Notes: generated from the sequence alone by a model not told the origin. 64,000 bases of DNA from Chloroflexota bacterium (GCA_021824575.1 JAKAKJ010000089.1:1-64000), one strand, 5' to 3'; numbered from the stretch's first letter, positions 12,001-17,620 are shown. A program made the numbers and translations.

Positions 12001-12679
12001 AGTAATCACCCGTGGAGGCATTCGAGGTAGTAGAGCCGCCCGAGTATGTAATGGTTGCGCCACCGACTCCTGCGTTACCGGAGATGGTCCACCCGGCCAA
12101 CGTCGCTGTGTAGTTCTGGTTGGTTTGATTCGCGGCGACATTGGTATAGCTTCGACTGGCAGGCGAAAATACGTAGCCCGTTTTGGAAGGCGTGACCGTA
12201 CCGGACCAGCCGTATGCAACAGTGAAAGAGTAATTCCCCGTGGATGCATTTGCGGTAGTTGATCCGCCTGTATAAGTGATGGTTGCCCCCCCGCCTGCCG
12301 CGCCAGTGCTGCCGCTGATGGTATACGTCACCGCAGTAGCCGTGTAATTCTGGTTGGTCTGATTAGAATTTACCAAGTAGTAGGTCCGACTACTAGGCGA
12401 GAACGTATAGCCACCTTTAGAGGGCGTCACGCTGCCAGATGACCACTGGTTTACTGTCAGCGAGTAATTGCCCGATGCGTCTGAGGTGGTTGGGCCTGCA
12501 CCAGAACCGGAGTAGGTAACGGTTGCACCTGCCACCCCGACATTGCCGCTGATCGTGTAGGTGGAAGCTGCGCTAACAGTTCTAACTCCCACACTAGACA
12601 AAAGCATGGACAGGATCATCAAGCAATAGATCGCCCGAAGGCTGATGACAGATAGAGTTTTGATTGATTTAGCGTTCAT
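2..12679 (-). CDS. Giant secreted multidomain surface protein, 3' end outside window
   Basis: At least 4226 codons read without a stop from ATG 12679 to the window edge; the frame was checked at 11842, 11260, 9820, 7045, 4249, 2548 and 4. Order from the N-terminus: signal peptide (about 1-37); three 75-residue ISGN..GATITYSG repeats; metallophosphoesterase-like domain (about 265-560); two cadherin/Big-type domains (567-749); two more ISGN repeats; right-handed beta-helix (about 910-1347); five FnIII-like repeats; a beta-sandwich-like segment; an Ig-like domain; four MBG domains; six InlB-type B repeats; five more FnIII repeats; a Gly-rich segment; Ig; three MBG; three InlB; then FG-GAP/VCBS-like DFNGDGKTDL repeats. 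It is the last visible gene of the polysaccharide locus. Most likely a cell-surface or matrix adhesin, possibly with phosphoesterase activity; the function is inferred. An in-frame start at 12733 is also possible. Confidence 0.9.
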   Translation of the reverse strand, partial: MNAKSIKTLSVISLRAIYCLMILSMLLSSVGVRTVSAASTYTISGNVGVAGATVTYSGSGAGPTTSDASGNYSLTVNQWSSGSVTPSKGGYTFSPSSRTYYLVNSNQTNQNYTATAVTYTISGSTGAAGGGATITYTGGSTTANASTGNYSFTVAYGWSGTVTPSKTGYVFSPASRSYTNVAANQTNQNYTATLAGWTISGNAGVGGATITYSGGSTTSNASTGDYSFMVSPGWSGMVTPSKTGFSFYPANITYSNVISNQTSQNYTARPTAFTFGSMADSHAADYFSYPANQLSTLNPALVIFSGDIEDNGFTATEMNSIVNILKSENLYNKTFMVRGNHDDHVSGSAALWESYFETAPNIKVMPTYAINKVSLDSSSDQLNYSFDYGNSIFIGLDVPGDIYLLTQAEVDFLDARLTYAESVGLTHAFIYFHGPEYCMEANHCTCSARDNSACTPPSLISVINNHPIVSATFHGHEHVLAWTHMDNTRVSGLTRSYEQFDTSPSGASSYSQTIFPDRVDYAYTDMAEDDLGFATISVNGLSFTVNFYKYGTTQPVWSHTFSKINTPPTISDITDKTTNEDTATGAIPFTVGDAELDPAYLTVTATSSDLALVPVENISLGGSGVNRTIDILPAPNRSGTATITVSVNDGNVTVNDTFLLTVAAVNDAPVADAQSLSMLWNTSINITLTGTDVDGNPLIYSIVSNPAHGDLSGSGANQIYTPVANYSGPDSFTFKANDGNLDSAPATVSIDVTAHTISGNAGVAGATLSYIVDTPKTATADSVGAYSFQVPTNWSGTVTPSKPGYTFSPESMTYTSVLADQPGQNYTAAGITLTISGNAGIAGATLSYTDGIPKTATADANGLYSFQVSYNWSGTVTPSLSGYGFRPAMRAYANVTVNQDSQDYTTTTARVWYVDKTNPNCTDSGQVGSLAIPFCTISRGAYLAMPGQIVQVLHGTYAETIYPERSGTEGNPITYWADPGVTVTGQPGTPTTSYYAFGLGARNYIVIDGFNITNTSNKGIYVDASQHVTITNNHVSNAGATSQNHPYEQGIYLRNTTYSTISGNTTDHNTCIGIRVVGGDHNLISNNISTENFSLIETDAAGIELTGSSYNTVINNIVYSNEDSGINLYYWDSNALGSTHNLVIGNLSYENGDHGIDNYQSPYNTIVGNTVQGNGTVGINFEGNTAALGSFGAIVANNIISENGTTPPSGSYGGNVRFDAYSTTGSTTDYNLFYRTDATSQIIWNNVIYTSLAAFKAAVSGQEVHGLEGNPLFVDPATPVRRQTGVPYDGLGIFGNYYLNPGSPAIDSANADAPGETLADIQGNPRIDDPATPNTGAGARTYDDRGAYEYLPSTTSLPTVTTQEVTDITTTTATGNGNITAPGIPSPTQHGVVWSTSVNPTTADSKTTDGPVSGAGAFTSSITGLTPGTLYHVRAYATNDVGTAYGEDVAFATLLLPTITTQAVTNITATTATGNGNITALGVPNPTQHGVAWSTSANPTTADNKTTDGAVGATGAFTSNMTGLTPGTLYHVRAYATNAAGTVYGDDVAFTSLILPTVTTQAVTSIGTTTATGNGSVTSLGIPNPTQHGVVWSTNANPTTADGKTTDGPVSTTGAFTSNITGLTPGTLYHVRAYAANTAGTAYGEDVTFTTFQAPTVTTQAATDITTTAATGHGNITVLGSSNPTEHGVVWSTSANPTTADSKTTDGPVSVTGPFTSNITGLTPGTLYHVRAYAINAAGTSYGEDVTFTTLIAPTVTTQAVTDIIQTTATGNGNVTSLGVPNPTQHGVVWSVNVNPTIADSKTTDGPVGATGAFTSSITGLALGMQYHVRAYATNSVGTVYGDDVTFTTLPSATSTTTPATNARTGADASGTGTVAWLNPGYITAVDTNYATTTLSNQTSHYLEGSNYGFAIPSNATINGIVVTIGRFESAIGTGNDVRDSIVSLMKAGVVTGSNKAATSTEWPTGSPAAAVYGTTGDLWGTTWTPADINASGFGVALSANSANTRMAYVDYMQISVTYTVTTVSSTTTVNCGGGTPITTYGSSITCVATVVRGSGSYTPSGNVSWTTSGLGSFVTSPCTLSGSSGTATCSVTYTPASVGTGSHLITANYAGDENFLASNGSQTVTVNKKDASVTPNALSKTYGDADPALTGALSGFLPADNVTATYSRISGETVAGSPYVISATLSPVGALVNYNITYNTANFTINKKAATVTLNAASKTYGDADPTLTGILSGFLPADNVTATYSRAPGETVAGSPYAIGATLSPTGVLGNYDITTVPANFTINKKAATVTLNAANKTYGDPDPALTGALSGFLSADNVTAAYSRATGETVAGSPYAISATLSPTDVLGNYDITTAPANFTINRKDASATPNDASKELGQADPVLTGTLVGFLSADAVTATYSRVAGETVEGSPYTISAVLSPAGVLGNYNITYNTANFTILPPAETYTLTVNKIGNGTVTKNPDQATYNYGDVVHLTATADPGWTFFNWSANVVNGTVTITSNTIVTAMFTEDEYNLLIIKSGSGSVTKNPDKPTYHYGDVVTLTPIPDPGWSFDSWSANVVSGQVTIQGNTSVVANFTQDEYTLTIDKVGNGTVTKNPDQATYHYGDVVTLTATPDLGWTLGSWSSNATGGTVTIQGNTTVTATFVLANYTLTIHKVGNGSVTKAPDQDTYHYGDIVALTAIPDPGWSFDSWSANVIDGNVTIQGDTTATVLFAQDEYTLTIDKVGNGTVAKAPDQATYHYGDVVALTATADPGWSFADWSANVVGDNITIQGNTTVTATFTQDEYTLTINKVGNGTVTKAPDQATYHYGDVVALTATADPGWSFANWSANVVGDNITIQSNTTVTATFKELALPTVTTQAVTNISATTATGNGNVVNLGVPNPAEHGVAWSVNPNPTTADSKTTDGPVSATGAFTSGMTGLTPGTLYHVRAYATNEVGTAYGEDVAFTALIEPAVTTQAVTDITTTAATGNGNVTALGVPNPSEHGVVWSINANPTIADSKTTDGPVSAAGAFASNITGLTAGTLYHVRAYATNDAGTSYGEDVTFTTLFAPTVTTQAVTSITATTATGNGNITVLGSPNPTQHGVVWSTSPNPTLSDSKTTDGPVSAAGAFTSSITGLMPGTLYHVRAYATNAVGTAYGDDVTFSTLLLPTVTTQAVTNITTTTATGNGNITSLGIPNPTQYGMTWDTLPNPTIALTTKTAQGVPSGTGAFTSNITGLTPGTLYHVRAYVTNAAGTAYGDDVTFTAYIAPTVTTQAVTNITATTATGNGNVTSLGVPNPTQHGVVWDTSANPTITLPTKTTDGPVNTTGAFTSVISGLTPGTLYHVRAYATNAVNTVYGTDVTFTALSATQEIFTTSGTWIAPAGVTSVTVEVWGGGGKGGSVTSTTYSEVATGGGGGGAYSNATIAVTPGNSYPYVVGSGSTGTGAGGDSYFNNTSTVLAKGGNSVANNSGTGANGGASGSGVGTTKYSGGNGANGNSSVNYGGGGGSSAGTALNGTNATNATGATAPSGGGNGGNGKSSPSGNGSAGSTPGGAGGGAYRSSGTTTYAGGNGANGQIRITYFVDIKATTTTVDCGGGTPVVVYGSSITCVATVATVSGTNSPTGTVSWTTSGAGSFVTSPCTLSGSGGTSTCSVTYTPASVGTGSHLITANYAGTTNFLASSGSQTVTVNKRDASVTPNALSKTYSDADPALTGTLSGFLPADNVTATYSRAIGETVAGSPYAISATLSPVGVLVNYNITYNTTNFTINKKAATVTLDAASKTYGDVDPALSGLLSGFLVADNVTATYSRAMGETVAGSPYAIGATLSPTGVLGNYDITTVPANFTINKKDASVTPNNASKEFGQVDPVLTGTLIGFLPADDVTATYSRVAGETVEGSPYTISATLSPVEVLGNYNITYSTADFTITPAPEEYTLTIEKIGNGTVTKSPDKSTYRYGDVVTLTATPDPGWSFGSWSANATDGSVTIQGNITVTATFTQDEYTLLIIKSGSGSVTKSPDQSTYHYGDVVTLTATPDPGWSFDSWSANAAGGTVTIQGNTSVVATFTWDEYTLTIEKVGNGTVTKSPDQATYHYGDVVALTATPDSGWSFDSWSANATGGSVTIQGNAIVTATFTQNAHPTHVVADFNGDGKTDLSVYKVEPWAGMWYLKDMSAVAYGNSESIPVSCDYNGDGVMDIAVYNAGTWYVKDQFVDNWGDANSIPVPGDYNGDGKCELAVYKVE
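297..925 (-). repeat. Three InlB B-type repeats, second block
   Basis: Three units of about 207 bp of the same type as 4113-5340. They are followed by FG-GAP/VCBS-like repeats (2-297) with Asp/Asn-rich calcium-loop motifs such as DFNGDGKTDLSVY and DYNGDGVMDIAVY, which continue beyond the window. Confidence 0.8.
930..1645 (-). repeat. Three MBG-type repeats, second block
   Basis: Three units of about 240 bp, closely related at the nucleotide level to the block at 5341-6305. They are again preceded by an Ig-like domain (about 1650-1980) that is close to identical in long stretches to the Ig-like domain at 6305-6630. Confidence 0.8.
2611..4112 (-). repeat. Five FnIII-like protein repeats, second block
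   Basis: Five further units of about 300 bp of the same FnIII-like type as the block at 7137-8613, in the same frame. They are followed towards the C-terminus by a Gly-rich segment (about 1985-2610) that begins with a beta-strand-rich SVTVEVWGGGGKGG motif. Confidence 0.85.
4113..5340 (-). repeat. Six InlB B-type repeats, including two almost identical copies
   Basis: Six units of about 204 bp encoding YTLTIDKVGNGTVTK, TYHYGDVV, LTATADPGWSF, WSANV and ITIQGNTTVTATF, as in divergent InlB B-repeat domains. The two units at about 4124-4327 and 4328-4531 differ at only a handful of positions, which points to a very recent duplication or gene conversion. Confidence 0.85.
5341..6305 (-). repeat. 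Four MBG-type repeats, first block
   Basis: Four units of about 240 bp within the giant gene, each encoding KTYGDADPALTG, LSGFLPADNVTATYSR, GETVAGSPY and a closing ANFTIN strand. This matches MBG (mostly beta-sandwich) domains of bacterial surface proteins. An Ig-like domain (about 6305-6630) precedes the block. Confidence 0.8.
7137..8613 (-). repeat. Five FnIII-like protein repeats, first block
   Basis: Five coding repeats of about 297 bp within the giant gene. Each encodes a unit of the form PTVTTQAVT..TATGNG, then HGVVWS, then ITGLTPGTLYHVRAYATN and YGEDVTF. Spacing and sequence are regular, so these are recent tandem copies rather than ancient divergent domains. Confidence 0.85.
8640..9950 (-). 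other. Right-handed parallel beta-helix domain of the giant protein
   Basis: Residues about 910-1347. It begins WYVDKTNPNCTDSGQVGS, a typical entry to pectate-lyase-like folds in secreted proteins. Many short rungs of the type NTISGNTT, NLISNNIS and NTIVGNTVQGNG follow. It ends in an FVDPA..LNPGSPAID segment, as in DUF1565-like and NosD-like beta-helix proteins. The same architecture occurs in the separate gene at 28238-30034 of this locus. Confidence 0.75.
11000..11890 (-). other. Metallophosphoesterase-like domain of the giant protein
   Basis: Residues about 265-560. The metal-ligand pattern of calcineurin-like phosphoesterases is visible: D280-S-H282, G306-D307, G339-N340-H341-D342 and H474-G-H476-E-H478. 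All five blocks occur in the family order and spacing, so the domain looks catalytically intact. The substrate is unknown. Confidence 0.75.
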
Positions 12680-12742
12680 GATCTTCCTCCAAAGAAACGT
12701 TTTTGTCAAACGAAGCCCAAATTGCGTGTTCATTGTTCCTCC
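12680..12742 (-). promoter_or_regulatory. Two in-frame start sites, each with a strong ribosome binding site
   Basis: On the minus strand, CGGAGGAACA precedes ATG 12733 and TTGGAGGAAGATC precedes ATG 12679. Both ATGs are in the frame of the giant gene and 18 codons apart. The inner start gives a normal-length signal peptide; the outer one gives an n-region of about 30 residues with several Lys and Arg. Which is used, or whether both are, cannot be decided from sequence. Confidence 0.6.
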
Positions 12743-12811
12743 GAAAATATTTTGGTTGGGTGCATCTCGAAAATTGAAAATTTCAAAGGCCGATGTGTCG
12801 GCATAAATTGA

Positions 12812-14638
12812 TTAGGGCACAGTAGCTGACGCCTTGTTTGCTTCGCTTCTCTCTTCATAAGAAACTTCTCCTCGTCTCCGAGGCATGAATTTTGCCCAAG
12901 GCAAAATGTTTTTGGATATGATTCGAGACCGAACACTATGATTCAATACAGCGCCCACCACCCTCGCTCCTGCAAATTGAAACCTTCGCACGGCAGCTTT
13001 GGCTGGATCGATCCGCGTGTGCCCGGCCTGGATAATCAGCAGGATCGCATCCACTTTGGATGCGAGCATTTGGGCATCTGCAACCTCAGCAGAGGGGCCA
13101 TCCACAATAACCAAATCGGCCTGCTCCTGCAACTTCAACAATAGGTCAGTTAACTCTCCCGCGTCGATCCAACCGGCGGTCTCTTTTGACTCCTGCCCAC
13201 TGGGTATCAAAGTCATCCATTCAAACCCTTCAACAAAGTTGCTTACACTCTTAATGTCAATGCTGTCTTTGAGTACATCCACTACGCCTTTTTGATTATT
13301 AATCTCAAACAGCTTATGCAAGTGTGGATGTCTGAGGTCGCCATCAACAAGAATCACCCGCTTCCCCTGCTGGGAAAACAGAGCGGCCAGGTTTGCTGCA
13401 ATGATTGACTTCCCTTCACCTGCGTCGGTATTTGTTAGCAGCAAGGTATAAATATTTTTTTCCGCGCTAAGCAGTTCTATGCTCACCGCCAAAGCTCGAA
13501 AAGCTTCAGCTTCTGGAGATAGAGGATCATGCAATGAGGTCAAGCCCTTGCCCGAGTAATTACCATCGGAAACAGTCCCCAGTACGGGCAGGCCCAGCAC
13601 TTCCTCTATTTGACCAACCTTTTTGAGGGTATCATCAAAGTTATCAAGGACCAGGATGGACGCGGCAGAAATCGCCAACCCCACTATCCCGCCCAACAGC
13701 GTGTACAGGAGTGGCAAAGGGCGCACAGGAGTCTTGGGAGGAATTGCAGGATTGATCTGAGCAAGGTTTGGCGTGTTCTGCATGCGCGCCAGATTAACCG
13801 TCTCACGATTGTTGACCAGGCTGAGATAAAGCTCCTGATAAAGATTCAAGGTTGATTGGAGACTGGTAAGACGAGGATCATCGCGCGACAAACCAGTTGA
13901 TCCCGGTTTACCGATGAACGTGAGATTGGTTTGGATTTGCTGATAGATGTTCAATAAAGATCGGAGCTGATCAAGCTGAGCCTGTTTTTCACCAACGGAA
14001 ATCCGTTGTGTCTCGGTCAAATTTGGCGGATAGCTACTGACATCCTGTTCGAGGGATGAAATCTCAGACTTCAGCTGATCAATTTCCCAATTCACTTGGC
14101 TCAACTGATCCGAAATACTAGCCTCATTTATTTGGGTGATTTGATTTTGCAGATCATTTATTTGGTTTTGCACTTGATTAATCTGTGCATCCAAAGTATT
14201 TTGGAAATCCAAAAAACGCCCCGTCAAAAGATTCTCGTTCTGTTGAATAAGAATCTCCACCAATGTATTGGCAATATCAGCAGCCCTTTTTGAATCCTCA
14301 TCCTGAACCTTTATTTGAAGAACAAGGGTGTTGGGGATGACACCAACTTGAATATTATCGGCGTTAATCTTGATGCCCAATTTGGAAGATACAGCATTCA
14401 GGACCGGCTGGCTCTTGGCCAACTGTATGTTCGTGGAAGCCAACTGATCATCGCTTAATGGCAGCATATCCGTGCTGCTTTGGAAGCGGGCGCGGCTGAC
14501 GAGGACCTCGGTGGTCGCCTCATAAACGGGACTTTGATATTTGGAAACGACCCATCCAAGCGCCGCTCCCAAGATAAACCCGGCGATCAGAAATCGCACG
14601 CCGCGCCACATAAGCGATAAAAGATCTTTGGTTTCCAT
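12812..14638 (-). CDS. Wzz/BY-kinase fusion, polysaccharide chain-length regulator
   Basis: 608 residues. Start chosen at METKDLLSL because AAAGAGGAAAAAAAC lies directly upstream; a longer frame to 14719 lacks such a site. TM1 is at about 15-33, followed by a Wzz domain, a periplasmic coiled coil (about 145-240, Gln/Asn/Leu-rich), the Pro-rich segment PKTPVRPLPLL and TM2 (about 311-331). The cytoplasmic CpsD/CapB-type kinase has Walker A TDAGEGKS (404-411), Walker A' VILVDGDLRH (428-437) and Walker B LVIVDGPS (about 509-516). Such proteins control Wzx/Wzy polymer length and export. The C-terminus contains only one Tyr (SYEER), so the usual autophosphorylated Tyr cluster is missing. Lies between the aminotransferase gene and the giant surface gene. 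Confidence 0.88.
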   Translation of the reverse strand: METKDLLSLMWRGVRFLIAGFILGAALGWVVSKYQSPVYEATTEVLVSRARFQSSTDMLPLSDDQLASTNIQLAKSQPVLNAVSSKLGIKINADNIQVGVIPNTLVLQIKVQDEDSKRAADIANTLVEILIQQNENLLTGRFLDFQNTLDAQINQVQNQINDLQNQITQINEASISDQLSQVNWEIDQLKSEISSLEQDVSSYPPNLTETQRISVGEKQAQLDQLRSLLNIYQQIQTNLTFIGKPGSTGLSRDDPRLTSLQSTLNLYQELYLSLVNNRETVNLARMQNTPNLAQINPAIPPKTPVRPLPLLYTLLGGIVGLAISAASILVLDNFDDTLKKVGQIEEVLGLPVLGTVSDGNYSGKGLTSLHDPLSPEAEAFRALAVSIELLSAEKNIYTLLLTNTDAGEGKSIIAANLAALFSQQGKRVILVDGDLRHPHLHKLFEINNQKGVVDVLKDSIDIKSVSNFVEGFEWMTLIPSGQESKETAGWIDAGELTDLLLKLQEQADLVIVDGPSAEVADAQMLASKVDAILLIIQAGHTRIDPAKAAVRRFQFAGARVVGAVLNHSVRSRIISKNILPWAKFMPRRRGEVSYEERSEANKASATVP

Positions 14639-14730
14639 GTTTTTTTCCTCTTTGTAGAAATTTGATTTCTCTGAATACAAATCTTCCCAATGCCACCCCA
14701 GTCTTTCAAACATTACCAATATCTTAGAAA

Positions 14731-15870
14731 TCAGGTCTTGCCAAGCGCTTGTGCAACAGCCTCCGCAACCTCGACAACATTCTCATCCGAGAGCAGCGGA
14801 AATAACGGCAAAGTAACTTCTCGCGCGGCGACATCTTCCGTTGTTGGCAAAGAATATTTGCCTCTGCCGACATCATACGCGGTGAATGTATGGACAGGCG
14901 GATAATGAACGCTGGTTTGAATGCCTTGTGATTTCATATTTTCCATGAAACCCATTTTGTCGGTGTCTGCGGGTAAAAGCACAGGCATTAAATGAGCCGC
15001 TGAAATTCCCACGTGATTTGCAAACGGGATTGTTATCTGTGGCGAACACTCCTGCAATATTTCTCGATAGACTTGCGTCAAGTGGCGGCGCCGCTCATTG
15101 TTCGCGCTCAATTTTCCAAGCTGGACTTTTCCAATTGCCGCGCGGATTTCGTCAATGCGATAGTTGTAGCCCAGATCAATAACGTCGTAGCTCCAGGCAT
15201 GGCCTTTATGGCGATCCCAGGTAAGTGTCGTCATTCCATGTGAACGAAGCGAATGAAGCTTTTTTGCATAAGCCTCATTATCCGTTACCAGCATGCCGCC
15301 TTCCCCTGTGGTCATGTTCTTGTTCGAGAAAAAGCTAAAGCACCCGATATCGCCCCAAGTACCCAGCTTTCGATCATCGAGTTCAGAGCCGACCGCATGT
15401 GCGGCATCTTCAATCACCCTAAGATTATGTTCGCGGGCCAGTTCCATGATACTGTGCATATCGCAAGCGTAACCACCGTAATGCATAACGATGATGGCAC
15501 GCGTTCGGTCACTAATGGCTTTTTCTATCGCATGGTAGGAAATATTCAAATCCTGTTCGCTCACGATATCGGCAAAAACGGGGATCGCTCCGGCGTATCG
15601 AACCGCATTGGCTGTCGCAACAAACGTCAACGATGGAACAATCGCTTCATCCCCTGGTTTCAATCCGACCACAATGCAAGCCAAATGAAGCGCCGCTGTT
15701 GCATTGGTAACCGCAATTGCAAATCTGGCACCAACATAGGATGCAAAGGCTTGCTCAAAGTCCTGAGTAACCGAGCCCATGGTCAACCACCGGCTTCGAA
15801 GGACTTCATTCACAACATCCTTCTCTTCCGGTCCAAAATCAATATCGGAAAGCGGAATTTTCCATTCCAT
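14731..15870 (-). CDS. DegT/DnrJ/EryC1 sugar aminotransferase
   Basis: 379 residues, full length for the family. PLP-dependent aminotransferase acting on nucleotide-linked keto sugars. The internal aldimine lysine is K184 in SNKNMTTGEGG, the cofactor aspartate lies in VIEDAAHAVG (D155), and the N-terminal substrate loop reads SRWLTMGS. The start has GGAG about 9 nt upstream. Only 3 bp separate it from the nucleotidyltransferase gene upstream, and the dehydratase follows that, so the three genes form a unit likely to make an amino-deoxy sugar nucleotide. The exact sugar cannot be read from sequence. Confidence 0.88.
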   Translation of the reverse strand: MEWKIPLSDIDFGPEEKDVVNEVLRSRWLTMGSVTQDFEQAFASYVGARFAIAVTNATAALHLACIVVGLKPGDEAIVPSLTFVATANAVRYAGAIPVFADIVSEQDLNISYHAIEKAISDRTRAIIVMHYGGYACDMHSIMELAREHNLRVIEDAAHAVGSELDDRKLGTWGDIGCFSFFSNKNMTTGEGGMLVTDNEAYAKKLHSLRSHGMTTLTWDRHKGHAWSYDVIDLGYNYRIDEIRAAIGKVQLGKLSANNERRRHLTQVYREILQECSPQITIPFANHVGISAAHLMPVLLPADTDKMGFMENMKSQGIQTSVHYPPVHTFTAYDVGRGKYSLPTTEDVAAREVTLPLFPLLSDENVVEVAEAVAQALGKT

Positions 15871-15873
15871 GGC

Positions 15874-16593
15874 CTACGCTCCACAAGCGCTGGGGAGAAA
15901 TTGAGCACGCATATTTTCGAAATCCTTGGAAGCCCGCGCATAATCGTCTGGCCGCCCAAGATCTTCCCAATAGCCATCGAATTCGTAACCGACGACTCTT
16001 TCGTTGGCTGCTATTAATTTCTTTATCAGGTCGGGAAAATCAAGATATTCATTGCGCGTGATGTATGGAAGCACAGCAGGTTCGAACACATAAATCCCCA
16101 TGCTCACCATAAGATCGTAAACCGGCTTTTCGATATACCCCGTGATGCGGCAATCGCCATCTTTTTGGATCACGCCCAGATCAATCTTGGACTGTCTATG
16201 ATGGGCAGCGATCGTGGCAATTGCCTTTTGCTCTCGGTGAAACTGGATCAGTTCATGCAAATTCAAAGTCGTGAGCACATCGCCGTTTGAAACCAGGAAA
16301 GTCTCGTTCAATCCATCAACCAATGCAATCGGACCAGCCGTCCCTAGCGGACATTGTTCATAGCTGTAACTAATATCAATCCCAAACTGACTCCCATCCT
16401 TGAAAAACGCACGCAATAATTCCGATAGGTGTCCGACCGTCAAAACAACGTGCTCAATGCCGGCTTCCTTCATTTGAAGCAGCATCACTTCGAGAATGGG
16501 CATATCGCCGATGGGCATCAATGGCTTTGGCAAGATCGTGGTATACGGTGCAAGACGAGTTCCTTTCCCGCCTGCCAACACAACGGCTTTCAT
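15874..16593 (-). CDS. Sugar-phosphate nucleotidyltransferase
   Basis: 239 residues, start at MKAVVLAGGKGTRL with AAAGGAGGGGAAC directly upstream; ten extra N-terminal codons of a longer frame are rejected for that reason. The GGKGTRL nucleotide-binding loop, LPKPLMPI and the VSNGDVL metal-binding segment place it with RfbA/GlmU-N/ManC-type transferases that couple a sugar 1-phosphate to an NTP. It is short, consisting of the catalytic domain only. It starts 13 bp after the stop of the dehydratase gene and probably provides the activated sugar for it. Nucleotide and sugar are undetermined. Confidence 0.85.
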   Translation of the reverse strand: MKAVVLAGGKGTRLAPYTTILPKPLMPIGDMPILEVMLLQMKEAGIEHVVLTVGHLSELLRAFFKDGSQFGIDISYSYEQCPLGTAGPIALVDGLNETFLVSNGDVLTTLNLHELIQFHREQKAIATIAAHHRQSKIDLGVIQKDGDCRITGYIEKPVYDLMVSMGIYVFEPAVLPYITRNEYLDFPDLIKKLIAANERVVGYEFDGYWEDLGRPDDYARASKDFENMRAQFLPSACGA

Positions 16594-16606
16594 GTTCCCC
16601 TCCTTT

Positions 16607-17620
16607 TTAGAATTCATAGACACCTACGCGATAGTGACTCAGGTTGGCTTCGATCCAAGAAATGGTCTTGTCAAGGCCGTCATCCAAACTTACGGCTGGC
16701 GCCCAATCCAATCGTTCGCGCGCCAAAGAATTATCGGACAGCAAACGCTTGACCTCCGAACGCGACGGACGAATCCGGGCAGGGTCCACCTCGATCCTGG
16801 CATAGGTACCCACCTTCTGAATGATCCTGTCTGACAGTTCTCCAATACTGATTTCCTGCCCTGTTCCAAGATTGAAAGTACAGCCGTCCACATCCTTTGC
16901 CGCAGCCGCACAAAGAAAACCATTAACGGTATCTTCTACATAAGTGAAATCCCGGATGGTGTTCAGGCTGCCCAAACGAATCGTATTCATCGTGATTGCC
17001 TGAGTGATAATGGTGGGAATTACCGCGCGCGCCGATTGACGTGGTCCATACGTATTAAATGGGCGAACAATCACAACCGGCAGCCCGTAAGTACAATGAA
17101 AGCTCTCAGCCAATTTATCAGCTCCGATCTTGCTGGCTGAATACGGTGATTGGCCTTGCAATGGATGAGATTCATCAATCACAGGTGTCAATGCCGTGCC
17201 ATAGACTTCACTTGTTGAAGTGTGTATTAACCTTTGTATCCCAAAATCACGGCAGGCCATCAACACATTCAAGGTCCCGATCAAATTTGATTCGGCAACT
17301 TCAGCGGGATGCAGATAGGAATACGGAATGGAAATCAATGCGCCAAGATGGAACACAAACTCACATCCTTCGACAACCCGCCGGACAGCATCCAAATCCC
17401 GGAGATCGCCGCCAATGATCTCAAGTTTGGAAACTATTTCTGGCGAAGCCATTCGAAGCAGGCCCGGGTCCGCGCGCGAGTTATAGCGAACAAAAGCCCG
17501 GACGGAAGCGCCATCTTCAACGAGTCTTTCCACAAGGTGGCTTCCAATAAATCCCCCGGCGCCCGTTACCAAGACTTTCTTTTTCTTCCAAAAATCTTTC
17601 ATGATTTGGTCTTTTTGCAT
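16607..17620 (-). CDS. SDR-family NAD-dependent sugar dehydratase/epimerase (LegB-like)
   Basis: 337 residues. Extended short-chain dehydrogenase with the Rossmann motif GAGGFIGSHL near residue 20, the catalytic TSTSEVYG and YSASK pair, and RPFNTYGPRQ with a C-terminal substrate domain. The overall pattern resembles NAD-dependent 4,6-dehydratases of the LegB type more than simple 4-epimerases; this is recognition from memory, not a search. With the aminotransferase and nucleotidyltransferase downstream, it probably makes a 4-keto-6-deoxy intermediate that is then aminated. Start at 17620 is favoured by AGAAGG upstream; ATG 17602 has no clear site. Confidence 0.82.
   Translation of the reverse strand: MQKDQIMKDFWKKKKVLVTGAGGFIGSHLVERLVEDGASVRAFVRYNSRADPGLLRMASPEIVSKLEIIGGDLRDLDAVRRVVEGCEFVFHLGALISIPYSYLHPAEVAESNLIGTLNVLMACRDFGIQRLIHTSTSEVYGTALTPVIDESHPLQGQSPYSASKIGADKLAESFHCTYGLPVVIVRPFNTYGPRQSARAVIPTIITQAITMNTIRLGSLNTIRDFTYVEDTVNGFLCAAAAKDVDGCTFNLGTGQEISIGELSDRIIQKVGTYARIEVDPARIRPSRSEVKRLLSDNSLARERLDWAPAVSLDDGLDKTISWIEANLSHYRVGVYEF

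Noticed and set aside
15253-16017. 254-codon plus-strand frame
   Set aside because: Antisense to the aminotransferase and nucleotidyltransferase genes, whose motifs and starts are clear.
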